From Polydactylus sextarius (lineage: Eukaryota > Chordata > Actinopteri > Polynemidae): DNA of 64,000 nt. Made by a program: the position numbers and the translations under genes. This document shows, piece by piece, positions 23,136 to 35,800 of this stretch. Location: NCBI GenBank assembly GCA_016801845.1, contig CM028909.1, positions 19,007,313 to 19,071,312 on the forward strand, read 5' to 3'. Below the pieces are notes generated by a model. It was given only the letters and a program-made list of their open reading frames with translations, had not been told where the DNA came from and made no database searches. The first letter of the stretch is position 1, and the number at the start of each line of letters is the position of its first letter.

Positions 23136-26100
23136 TTACCGCCAGGCCCGGTTGAGCAGTTTGACTTCAGCGAGGCGTTTGCTGATCATGGTGGCGAAGA
23201 AAAGAGCGAAGAGTACGCTGCTGATCAACATGTAGTCGTAGTCGTCTTTTAGTACGTCGAATTGCTTTGACGGATACACGCGTGTCTGATAGATGTCGAT
23301 ACCATACGCTACCACCTAAAAAGGGAAAAGTAACATTTGTAATCATCACTCCTTTGAATAGCTTGAGTTTTTTCAGGGTCACATTTACACAGTAATGTGT
23401 TTCTTCAGTAATTTTTATCCTAAGTGACTACTACCATTTGTCTTATGACCTTTAGTGGGAAGCAAATATCACAAAATACTGGCAAAAAAGCTTTTGAACT
23501 CAGCTTTCTGTCAAAACACTGTCTAATAAAGCACAAACATGTTAAAACCTGGCATCATATTTATCTTGGCAGCTGTTATTTAATATATTTGCTTTGCTGG
23601 CATCATGTGATGGCAGACTTACTAGACAGGTTGACTCAAGTCCAGAGGGGGCGGTGTAAATTCCCCGAACTCTTGATACAGTCTGATTGTAGTTGATGTA
23701 CCACTCTGTACGGATCGGCAACTCTGGTGCGTACGGAATCAGGTTCTCTTCACTGGAGATTAAATGAACAGGATTAGATATATAGAAACACGAAATGTGA
23801 AATTTTTAAAACCGATTCTGGCTGAAGAACTCACCGGCTTTGCTCAGACACTATTTCTGGCCTGCGAGGGTCAAGGAACATCTTGGGTAATGACAAAATT
23901 CCCCCTGCTGGTAAGCCAACTGTGACAAAGCAAACCCAACATTTTTTTTTAAAAAAGGCAAAGGACCAAACAATGTTGACAAAACCTTTTTGTTCATTAG
24001 AAGTGGGTTATTCTCAAAACTGTAACTGACTGGAAAATGTGTGTCACAGACATAAAACATGGCAGCGAATCTTACTGAGCAGATGGCGGCTGGTGATGCC
24101 CTTCTCAGTCAGAGTGGCCTCCATGGTAGAAATGGAAGAGGGGAAAATGTACGACTGCTGAAGCACTTGGGGAGCATGTGGCCGATCCAGTGAGCTGAAC
24201 ACGGTGCTGTTGTAGAGCTCCATCCCTTCATACAGCTCAATTACTGAGAACTCGTTCCGACGAGACTTGGTGCTCCAGTATTCATACTGTCGAGTCAAAC
24301 AGAGGCAGTAGTCATTTTTTCTACAGCTGCTATAAACAAGCAGCCAAGTGAAGGATGATCATCTTTATTTCTGCTCATAATAGTGACTATAGTTGTCACT
24401 GACACTCACCACAACCCAGTTCTCAGAGTGCACAATGTGTACCGGTCCTCTGGCCTTTCGCTGAACAGCCTCGTGAAAGATGCGACCAGTCACACCATCG
24501 ATCAACAGCATCCCAACAAAACTGCGCTCCTGATGCAAGTCTGTGCTCTCAGTTACCACTGCCAGCAGATTAGGGTTTAAGTACTATTACAAAAAAGAGA
24601 GAGAATGAGAGAAATTCAGCCTCCTAGTCAAAAAAGAGAAGCGCACACACACACAGACACACACGTCTGTGATCAGATGTTACACAAGAGTTGAAAAGAT
24701 CACAGATAAAACTATTACATTATCTGTGCCAGGAGCAGCAAGGCCAAAACTGTTACCAGTAATCAACCCTAACTAAACAGATGACTGGACATTCTGGATC
24801 CCTCCGAGACTATTACTAATGATTTTGATGATGCATCAGCAGAATTCATGATCTTTCATCTAAAGCCAATTTCTATCACACAAAAGCTAAAGTAGGCAAG
24901 ATATCAGCATGTAGTTTGCCCTGACTCATGCTTTTGCATTGTGAGATGTAATGAACATTACGCCATGAAGAAACAGTGGAGTTTTGTGCCGTTATTGTTC
25001 ATTTTAGGAATTTGTGTAAAAGTGCATCTAATGATGATTAATTGCACACATCATAAGCTAATAAACAAGAACTACAATAAAGTTTGTAAAAGTTAGGAGG
25101 AAAAGAAACACAGCTGATTGTTATTTAGCGTCAGTGGGAGAGAGTGAATATGATTCAGTGATCAGACATGTGGCGTTTCTTGGAAAAAGGAGTTCTCCAT
25201 TTACATGAGAAGACGGAGAGTCACTGTCTTTATTACTGAAGTTGGAAAGACGAGAGAGAACTCTGACTAAATCCAGTACAAATAAGAGTAAAAATCTCTA
25301 ACTTTTTCCATTATGTCGCATTAGTAAGATTTTAGGCAAAGTTACCGTACCTTATATAGGACACTACGATCTCCCATTACTCTGCCTTGAGAGTGCACAT
25401 GCTCATTGGGCCTTTTCCCTTTGACTGACACAATCCTCTGAACCTCCGTTGGGATGACGACTTCCCAAATCAGCTCAGTAGACAAGTCCTGAAAAACACA
25501 AAAAATCTCCAAAATCATTCTTGTTTCCCTTTTTCAGTCATGACTGATTAACATTTTGAGGTGGTTCGCTGTGAGAACCACAGACCTCAGGTTACAGTGT
25601 ATTTACTGCTCCATTGATTTACTACTTTACTACAATATAATCTATAATCTCTCTAAATATATTTGAATGTTCCCGGTTACTTTTTTCCATTTCTGAAATA
25701 TGGAAGAAAATTATCACTGCCAGGACTAAAATGTCACTGCCAATGGTTGACTTGCCGTTCGCAGCCTGTAGCCAGAGAGTCTTCCCTGGCTGGAGTCAAC
25801 AAGGTAAAAGAATATGGATGAGGCCATCTCCTGGAGCTGCTGCAGGACATTCTTTGTGGATGGAAAAGCAGACACCTGTGGGGAAAACAAGAGAGGAATA
25901 TAGTTATCCAAGTTGCCAATAATACTCACCCCCAAAACAAGAAGTTAAATTCTATATTTTCTTTACAAATTGTGAACTGTGTTGATTTGTGGGCTGACAT
26001 AATGAATACATGAACAAAAACGGAGAGGATCTGACTCGTTGAGTGTGGAGTGTCTGACGTACACTGACACAAATGACTTGAAGACACATCCTACATGTAC

Positions 26101-29100
26101 ATATGTTACAGTTAGACACTGACCTTGTACTGGTCATCAACGAGAAGTAAGACCTTCGCATAGTCCTGGTCCATGAGTGGCAGCATGAGTGACTGCAGTA
26201 TTGGCTGAGGCAGAGTGGGTGGAGTGACGTGACTCTTCTTTCCAAAGATGGGGTTAAATACATGGAGTGTAGCCAGGCCTGTGTCCTGATCACAAAAATG
26301 GCAACAATGTATAAATCACACTTAGTTTTTTCAAACTACATAGATTAGACTGAGTTGCGATAACTGTGTGGAAAAAGTAGACCAGAGCTCTGAGTCCTTG
26401 TTCTCAAATACCTTGTCTTTGATGAGAAGTGTGCACTGTGGGGGGTGAGGGAAGTGTGCAGTGGTTCGCTGCACCATGAGTTTGAAGGCTGCATTAGGTG
26501 GGATGTTGTCCAGGTAGTGTCTCCATAAGATACTACCCGTCTTGCTGTCGATCCCAAAGAGCTTAAGAAAAAAAAGAAGCAAAGGATGAACTTTCCAGGA
26601 AAAAGTTCAGAAAAGTCAGATGAGTCTATTTATTAGTGTTTAATTTAACGTTATGCCTGCCTGCTCTCAGACAAAATAAACACAATCTAGTTTGACCACA
26701 GCTGCACGGGGCAGCTTCTCTCTGCTGAACAGTTACTGAACATTAACTCAACAAGAGACTGAGCTTTAGTTTCATACTTTCCCAGATGCTGTAACCATGA
26801 CCATCATCTTCTGCAAGTTGAACTCATCCCTGGACAGATTCTCAATCGTCACGTCATTTTTAACTTGACTGCGAGGCTTTCGTGCGTCGTAGAACAGCTT
26901 CCAGAGGTGAGAGATCCAGGCCTGCAGCAGGATGAACTGAGAGGAGAGCCTCTTCAGCACCATGGACATCAGGCCGTCTGGATATATCACAACGAAAAAC
27001 AATGAAAGTGGGTTAATATTGAATAATGTAATTTAAGAATCACAGCTAACTACACCTTTGTAAGTGGATATTGTCATGGCAAGCAAATTACAAGTGTAAC
27101 AAAATCTCAACAGATCAGTGATCACTGTGCAAAAACTAAAATACAATAAAAACATGCATGAAAAAGACAGGAGAGGTGAAAATTTACATTTACAATCTGT
27201 AGAGCTATTAAATGAGTAATTCAATGAAATCATGTTTGGGGAAAGAAGGTAACTAAGAGAAAGACTCAGTGGATGTTACAAATGTTTTGCATTCAAATCA
27301 AGTGTTACTCGATAAAAGCAGCAAAGTCCGTTACCTTGAATGGCTGAATCCAAACGCAGCAATAAAAACAGGACAAAACAAAAGGAAGTGAAGCCAATGG
27401 CAACCAATTGATTCATGATCTCAGCATACCAATGAATTGTTTTATGAATGGCCGACTGCATGAATCAACCACCGCTTGATAACTGAATTTAAAATGTTGG
27501 GCAGCTGAGGTAAAGACAAACGTAACAAGCAAGAATTCACAGAAATTCACAGCAAATGTACCTATCACTTCTAAAATAGTGGATCAAGAATGTCAAAGCA
27601 ATGACGCTAGAACATGTAGGAGAATTTGAGATCTACTGAAAACAACACATAGATAAAAATAGTGACACTAATCCGAAGCAGAGATTAGTACTTAAAGATT
27701 AAACATCATAACTAAAAAAAACAGAGAGAAAGACGAAACAAAAAAAAAAAAAAAAAAAAAAAAGTGATTTTGGGACTTTGGTTTGACATTTACCAGCTTT
27801 TTTGCCAAACTCTCCTTCCAGTTCTGCCTGCGTTCCTGTGAGGGGCAGATCCACCATTTCCATTGTCACCACATCTGACAAGGCCTCTTCTCTTGTCCAT
27901 ATTACACGCCCTGGAAAACAGCACTCATTATTGTTCTGTAATCATTCATTCCACTTTCCACACCCTGTGACAGTATGCAGTCTGTCCTCACACTTTCTGT
28001 GAATTATGACATGACACATTTTTTTTCCTCCACATGCTTGTGGAAAGGACAAGATTATGTGTATTATGAAAACTGAGTCCGTCTGTGCTGCACACAGTGG
28101 TCAGATGTTGGCAGAAAATTATGATGATTAAGAGATGGAAATGTAACAAAATGTTATCATAAGGCAAAACATGACTCACTAGTCTGTTTAAAATTTGGAA
28201 AGCTGAACTAGATCTTAACGGTAAACACCATGGGGAATAGTCTCTTCACATAATTTAAAAGTTTCACATCTTAACCATTAGCTGTGATTCCCCACAATGC
28301 ACTGCATGACAGTTGATAACTATGTCTAGACATCAGTGTAGTAATGGCATCTGGTCAAACAGCAGCCCCGGAAATAAACATCACATTATTTTGTCTCTTT
28401 TATTTTGTTTCCATGAGAAAGATCTGAATGACTTTAGTGCCCCTCAGTGGCAGAAACAAGACCAACAGTGTTGCCTCGGCCGTTCATACCAATAATTCAG
28501 TCACTTGTGGAGATTCTCAGTCAACCAAGTCATGGTATTTCTGTGCTATTCTTAATAACACATCAGATAACATTCACATCAGTGCAAACAGAGAGAGCGC
28601 GCCTCCCTGTTTTTGCAATCCATACCTGGCTGTTGTAAGAAAGTAAGTGTGTGGTCTTCTGTTTGCACCATGACCCTGTAGCCGACAGAGTCGTCTTTCT
28701 TGAGGAAAGCCTGTACATACAGCTGTACGACAGAATAAAAACGACTTAGATTCAAAAGGCATTGTTAAAACCCTAAGGAATTTGTTGTATATGAGTTTAC
28801 ACAAGTTTGTGGCAAAAACTTTTAAAGTGAAAAACAGACATACCTTCTCTGGTTTACCACCATTAGGATCCATATTAAAAATCAGAGTTGTGTCTAGAAG
28901 TCTGCGTCCAGTTTCTGCACTAAAGAGGTTAATACTGCAAGCCTATGGGCAAGAAACAGATGGTCATATGTTTTCAAAGTGGTTAAAAATTTAGCCACTT
29001 TAATGTCATTGAATGATGTTGAAATAACTCAAATGACTAAACTACCTCCAGAGCCCCGTAAGAATCCTGACTAGGAAGTGTTTCTCAGTTTCAGTGTAAT

Positions 29101-31718
29101 GCGTTTGATCGATTTAATATGCCACAAATGTCACATGTCACAAATTAAGCAATCAAGGGGACAAAAAAGACCATCCCACACCAACTGATAAATAATGAGC
29201 TGTACTGAGCTGAGAGAAGCTAAACCAGATACTTGCAAAATGTGAAAGACTGATTTCTCATTAACTCACCGTTTTATTCTTGGGTGACATGACAGCAGCG
29301 ACAGTCTTCTCTCCAGCGGTAGCGAATGAAACTACCATTGCCTGTAAGCCAAGACAAATTAAATGTATAATAAATCATTTTCACAAACTCTCTCTTTAAA
29401 TAACAACTGCAATCACAATGCAGAATAAAATGTACCCTTTGTTTAAAATGTTATAATATATGACATTAAGAAAAACCTCAGAGACTAAAAATAAAAGCCA
29501 GCATTAGAAACATGTTAGCTTCCTGGATCTTAACTGTCTCGATCTTGTATGAAAAAGTGCCGTGTCAAAGAATGTACATACTGGTTTGAAATCCCTCAGT
29601 GTAACTATCTGACCATTGTTGAGCTGAAGAAGCAGGTAATGGTCAGAACCAAGTTGAAGGAAGAACTCAGACAGTGGTGGTCGTGCTGCGTTGGGCTGGG
29701 TGGACACCACTGTTGGGTGGAAGCCAGAGGCAGCTTCAAGTCCCAGTGACTAGGAAAAGACAAATGGACGTATGCAATAAAAACAGTAAGAATCATTCAA
29801 ACAGAAAAATAGAGGAATTCATAAAGAGAGACATTGTTTTAATAAGTAATAATGCAGGGAGAGTTAGGGGCCTAGAGAACATCAAATTGTTGTTTCATAA
29901 TGTGAAAAAACTTTTACTGGTTTTATTTCATTCTAATATGTACCTGAAGAGGGACCTGGGTCATCTGTGCCTGCATATGTAGGTCAAGGGTGTACAAAGA
30001 CACAGTTGCAGAGTCCACACAGACCAACATCCCCTCACCGACCATTGCACAGCTGGTCTGTATGTTGGACAACCACGGAGCTTCGACTGAGACCTGAAGA
30101 GAACAACAAGCTAGATGTTATAAGAGGCATAACAAGTACATACTATACATCCACTACAAAGCATTTATATACGTTATATGATTACAATAAATCAGTGTTA
30201 CCTGTTTAATTATCTCTCCATCATCTAGACTGTAAGCAACAATAGTAATGTGGGAATGGGGAACCACTCCCAATACATAAACTTCACCATTTCCACCAGA
30301 ATACACAGCCTGATAATCCACAGATTCACTGTAGAGACAAAGAAAAGATACAGTTACACAATTTCTATCACATTTACAGTTAAAAAAGTTAACATTTAAT
30401 AGGTAAATAATTTGTATTTCAAACACTCAATATTGTTATATTTTCCCCCAAATATGTGCTAATATTTACCTTTCAGGCAGATTTTCTATCCATTTCTGAT
30501 GACCATTTGAAAGGTAATGAAGAGAGATGGCAGTTTTCTTCAAGACAGCCACATGTTTCACCATGTCTTGGTGTCCAACAAAACATGCTGACTGGAAACT
30601 GAAATGTATAACAAAAGCAGTTAACACCTCATCAAAATAAGGAAAATTTTAAACTCAGACGCCAGCAGTCCAAGAGTTAATCACCTCCCAGTGTCCAGAA
30701 CAACCTCCCAGTTTAAACCACCAACACTAACATCCCAGGAGCGCAGTAGGCGACCATTGCCAACCACCAGCACAGCATCTTGGAGACAAGAACAGTTTAA
30801 TGAGCAATTGAGCATTCAGTGGAGGAACGAAAAGCTCTATAAGATCAACTGTGATGCAATACAGAATCACCTTGTGCATGGTGCAGAAACGCATCAACGT
30901 TTCCCTCTGGGCCAGTCTTATCTACATGTCGCCACACTGTAGCAGACATTGAAGAGCAGCAATTAAAAATCAGTAATATCACTGCAATGTACTTGGCTCA
31001 ATAGGTACATCAATACCAATAAAATACTCACATATTTCTCCAGTTCTGGTATTGAGAGCAGCAAATACGTTGTTCTCTGTTGCCACAAGGACTTTCTTAG
31101 ATGACTGCATGTGTGTGTCAAAATGAGAAAAGCGAACATTTCCTACATATTGTTGCCTCCTGTCATCACAAAAGACAGACTGTCATAATGGATACACCAA
31201 ATGCTTGAATCATTACAGGGATCAGACACCAGGGATATGACACACAATAAAACAATGAATCAGAAAGCCAGAACATCTCGTTTAGCATACTGATTATTAC
31301 AAATTAGATTAATATGGTTTACAAATGTGTAAAAATCACTTTCATTCACATTTATTCATTCAATTTACTTGACCATTAGTTACTCAACGACAAATTCACA
31401 ACTGCGGTCAAGCTAACTACACTTGATATGATTTAGTAAATATGATTTCTTGTGTTAATTTTATATTATTTTATCTTCTTTTTGGCCTCTTGTCTCATAC
31501 AAAGTCCAGTACAAACACACCGGGTCGGAGCTAGTGGCTGTGACAGGTGTTAGCATTAGCATTTCCACATTAAAACATGACTCAAAACAGCTAAAATTTT
31601 TGGTTCATTCTCTAGATTCCTCTTACCAGTCAAATTTTCCGACTTGATCCTCAAACACAGCCTCGACCGTGCTGCATAAAACAATACATTTCAGGCACAA
31701 CAAAATTAGCCGTGCCAT
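23136..31718 (-). CDS. emc1: ER membrane protein complex subunit 1
   Basis: Largest subunit of the EMC insertase, which places tail-anchored and multi-pass proteins into the ER membrane. Its lumenal beta-propellers scaffold the complex. Twenty-two coding exons, in transcript order: 31627-31718, 31032-31159, 30871-30936, 30685-30778, 30470-30598, 30202-30328, 29944-30093, 29582-29749, 29270-29341, 28844-28942, 28626-28722, 27794-27910, 26778-26977, 26412-26561, 26124-26285, 25756-25875, 25351-25488, 24410-24583, 24076-24286, 23835-23919, 23623-23752, 23136-23315 (TAA 23136-23138). All phases close, giving 962 residues against 993 in human. A signal peptide (MARLILLCLKCIVLCSTVEA) precedes FEDQVGKFDW. 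Other EMC1 blocks are FNLQKMMVMVTASGK, LMVQRTTAHFPHPPQC and GPVHIVHSENWVV. One transmembrane helix lies near residues 932-947, and the cytosolic tail ends NRAWR. The protein is shorter than human where human has a Ser-rich loop (junction of exons 9 and 10). Intron 16 starts with GC. Confidence 0.97.
27740..27763. repeat. Poly(A) tract in an emc1 intron
   Basis: A run of about 24 A on the + strand, just before exon 12 of emc1 (27794-27910). On the transcribed strand it is a T-run that lies downstream of that exon's donor. Confidence 0.9.
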
Positions 31719-31830
31719 TGCAGCATTAGCTTAGGCTTGTTCTTCAAGGGAAGGAGGAAGGCGGAAGTTAACTGGCCTCGCTTTTGTGCTGAGACTGAGA
31801 GGTGCTGCCCCCTGCAGTGGAGACTGGCGC
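31719..31830 (-). promoter_or_regulatory. emc1: emc1 proximal promoter / 5'UTR
   Basis: The start codon is in good context (GCAATGG). Upstream lies an ETS-type site, GCGGAAGT (31761-31768, + strand), of the GABPA/ELK class common in TATA-less housekeeping promoters. A CTCF-like GCTGCCCCCTGCAGTGG is at 31804-31820. No TATA box is evident. The transcription start is not defined by sequence alone. Confidence 0.45.
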
Positions 31831-32780
31831 ATAGCTCATTACATGTAATGCAGTGGTCGTGGATGAACTGATTTGGTTATTAGCTTATAGAATAAATTAT
31901 TGGGTACATGATCTAAAACTAATACACACGTGATAAATCCCAGTTCGTGACAGCTGTGTTAAGTTTTGGGGGCTACAGCGGTGTCTATCAAACGACATGC
32001 TCACTTTGCATTGTTATATTAAACCAAATGATTTGGATTAAATAGTCAAAATTACACTGTTTCTAAAAAACAAATCAAAAAGCTAAGCATTATAACTTGC
32101 TAAAGGAAGGAAGGGGGTATTTTGTATTGTAGAAGTAGATTATTTATTACATTCTGAAAGCAAACTAAGTGGTTCAATGATTAACACGTAAAATCATTGT
32201 GAAATTTCATAGTTAAAAACAATAATAGACTGCAGGATTCAATACAAAGAATAGCCTTAACCAAATTTGCTCAGTAGCTAAAAAAGAAAGAAAAAAGAAT
32301 GAAGCCCCGAGTCAAATTATACACTTTCTTCTCTTGTGTTTATTTCTGTATCAAATTGGTTGCTGGTCTTGTAATAAGCCCTGCTGAAATCATATACATG
32401 ATGGAGTAATCCTTTTGAAGTTAAAATGCAATATTATGTAATAACTAATTCTAATGAATTCTAACTACCCTGATCATTAGTGGTTCTGGTAACAATTAAC
32501 GGAGTCTGCAAAGTCAATGTGTCATCTCTAATGTACCGTTATCCCCAATATTTCATTGAAATTTGTCTTGTCTGTCTGATAAATACACATACAATATTAA
32601 TACAGGAATGTTAAAGTTGTGTAATGTTAATGTTGATCAGACCCGTGTAGCCCAATTGTACAATACAAATGGCACAATGGCAATTGATAAAAAATAGATC
32701 ATACCTGTACATAAAAAATATGGTTTATGTATTGATATATAGTTGTATTGTTAGTCAACCCTAGGCTTGGATGTATAATC
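31831..32780. other. AT-rich spacer between the emc1 and ubr4 promoters
   Basis: About 0.95 kb of AT-rich DNA between two head-to-head genes. I see no exon, repeat array or RNA gene. The two genes probably have separate core promoters at the ends of this spacer. Confidence 0.5.
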
Positions 32781-32795
32781 ACCGGTCAGATTGTG

Positions 32796-32871
32796 AGCGC
32801 CCCCTGTGATTTACCTTCACTGTTTCTTGTTTCAGTAGCTAGTTTTTTTCTACTGGATTCAAGATGGCGTC
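32796..32871 (+). promoter_or_regulatory. ubr4: ubr4 promoter region with TISU/YY1 element
   Basis: CAAGATGGCGTC (32860-32871) spans the start codon and matches the TISU consensus (SAASATGGCGGC) at 11 of 12 positions. TISU doubles as a YY1 site and marks genes with very short 5'UTRs. A CTCF-like AGCGCCCCCTGTG lies at 32796-32808. No TATA box is evident. The start site is probably within a few tens of bases of the ATG, in the pyrimidine-rich TTTTTTTCTACTGG stretch. Confidence 0.55.
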
Positions 32872-35800
32872 GAGCGGAGGAGATGGGGAGCACGAATGGA
32901 CAGCGGCAGTACGGCCGCTGTTATCGGCTTCGTACACCGCTTTTGAAACGAAAGAGCTACCTCAGCTTATCGGGTCTATAATCAACAGGTAAGCGGTTGC
33001 ATGTCAATAAATTACGGGCTCTATTTGCCGGTATATTGGCCGTGTCCACCCAACACTTAGCTGGCCGGCTAACTTGCTAACTTAGCTCGGTTAGTGAAGT
33101 TCGATGGGAAATGTTACCCTCTTAGCTAACGTTAGCGGCTAACATGCTACCTGAGCTTAACTCACACTGGCATCGAGTCAGTTGCTGACGTTAGCCAATA
33201 TGCTAACATCAGCTAACTTACTCAAAACACTGTGTAGCTCGCTCAGGCTGGTAACTCATAAACTGTTTAAAACAATGCACGACTCATGACCGATCAGTGT
33301 TGATCTTCATTGTGTCTTTATTGCTGTGTAAACGCTAAACGACGTCGTAGTGCAACGAGTAGGAAATTTGCTTCATCATTAGCTAGCTAACACAAACATT
33401 AGCGAACTAATGGGCCTTCCAAACGTACTGGATAATGTAGCATTGCAACTGCCACAGCAATAGTTGACTACGTCAGCCAATATAAGTTAGCCAGATGTGA
33501 TTTGGCTTGTTTTCTGGGTTTGGCTTTTTGGTCTATTCCGGGTTTGTCTATATGTTGTTTATATATTAACTGGTTAACAGTCCGTCACTTTATCTGCTGC
33601 CTATCTCTGGTTGGGCTGAAAGTAGGCGGGGACCCTGTCCGCTCAATTCAGTTTTGATGAGATGATGATGGGTCTCTGTTACTGTATTGTTGCTGAAACG
33701 ATGGCCCAGAGATGTTGCTGCGTAACAAAATGTTGGGCCAAAGGTGTTGTGGGAAACCCGACATGGGGTTAAACCATAAAAAGCTGGTGCAGTGACTGTC
33801 ACGCAGGAGGAGCTGATCTTCAGAGACTAGCGTTAACGTTTACAGGGGAGGACCTTTCTCTGATTTCCCCTTTAAACCTTTATAGTTTGTGCACATTTCG
33901 TCCATGCATACATAATCACGAGGTGATTATTAAGTCAGTACCTGCACTGTCCGTTGGCTAGGTTGTCACTTGACACTCCTGGTCAGTGATAACAGCTGAT
34001 CCCTTTGATCGTTCAAGTGACGAGCTTCCTACTGTGTTGATTGGTTTCGTTTTTGTAGCATGAAACAACCTACAAATATGAGCACTGCTGCTACCAGGCC
34101 TGTTAGTTTCATTTTCTGATTAAACAAGCTAGCAGTGAATGTGAAACTGTTGTGTGGTTGCATTATGCTGTTTATCTAATAAACCTGTTTATCATTTGGC
34201 CCCAAGTAGTTTTGGAATATTCAAACACCAAAAGCCATGTTCCCCTAATGTCACCATCATAAGTGATCATACTTTATCTTTAGGGCCATTTCCACAGGGT
34301 AGTTGCCTTTGTGATTAGGGATACATTGTTAACGCTGTAAAGAATTTGACAGCACTGAACATTTATGCACTAGTAGTTAATCAAATGGGGACATGATTTG
34401 GCCATGCAAATTTTGGTAGGTTAGCCGCCAGACTGATTTACTTTAAATAAATCTAGTCCAATACAGTCACATATAAAGTAATTTTGATAATGTCAGGTAT
34501 TTATTTCAAGGACAATAAAATGCTGGCTGTCACATGTATGAAAGGGGTATTAATTACCTTTGGAGACATCAGAAACATTAATTTACACAATGAGCCTCAA
34601 ATGGTTTACAGATTTGATATGGCTATGCCTGCGCTGCTGTTCATGTTATGACTAGTCTCACTCATTAGCAACACAATCAAATGTAAAGCATTTTTAGTAA
34701 TATTTTTTGAGCTTTCAAGAGTTTCAACACTGAGCCGTGAGTCAAAGTTTTCTGTTTTTTTTTTTTTTTTTTTTTTACCAGGATCATAATCTTAACTTTT
34801 AAACAATAGAAACCAGAGCCTACAAACAATTCTGTCTTTAAGAAAGAAAAAAAAAGAAAGAAAAAGGACCATTCATTATCATAATACTGTATAATGACAA
34901 TGTATCTTCTAGAAGAAATAATATGGATTAGGTCCAGTGTTATTTGAAATCCACAAAATCACACAACTGCACTTCAAAATGCTTTGTGAAGTGTCACAAA
35001 AAAGAGGTATGACATAAATGATACGACAAATTCATTAGCATGTGCTGCATGAACAACACCTGATACTCAAGGACACCCATACATGCAGGCACCAAATTCA
35101 CTTAAAGTTAATTTAAAACCAAATAAAAGCCGAATTAAACCGGACGGCCTTGAGCCTTGTTTACTCGTTGCATAAACACTGAAACGCCTGTTGCCAGATT
35201 TTGATTGCTTTGTTGGAATTTGGAGGAAACGGCTGTCCTGTGACCCGAGAGATGTGGCGTGTTGATAAACTGGTAGCATGACGAATATGTCCAGAGTGAG
35301 ACGATTCATGTGTATGATAGACAAGGAGCAAAACCTTGAAGTCAGTTCTGTAACAACCATGAGGCCAGTTGAGTTGTTGTAGACTGTAGGGATGTTTTGG
35401 ATAAGACCCAGTCATAAGTGGCTTCACTGAGAAGGGTGGCAATCTGAGGCTTGTTAGATTTAATGACATTGTATCATTTCCCAGTGGACAGATTATAACA
35501 GGTGTTAGCCTGTGGATTAAGTGTTAGTGTCACCCTGGTAATGTGCAGCTTCTTTGGGGTCAGGAAAATGTAACATTAATGACACAAACAGCATTTCTTT
35601 GAACCAGGAGTTGGAAAAATGTTGATTGTATTTTGAAATTTAAAAAAACGTTTTTATTCTGTTTTTCTTTGCTGTGTCAATGTTAAATACTTAAAGCTTA
35701 TGTCAACACATTGAAGTAGTCTTGTGCTGTCATTTGAGCAGATGAATATATTTGGCCTTGTTCATACCTGACATCAGTGTGTGTTATGGGTGATTCAATC

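Noticed and set aside
23641..23660. CTCF-like CCAGAGGGGGCGGTG inside an emc1 exon
   Set aside because: Matches the core at fewer positions, and the sequence is explained by coding constraint (TAPSGL).
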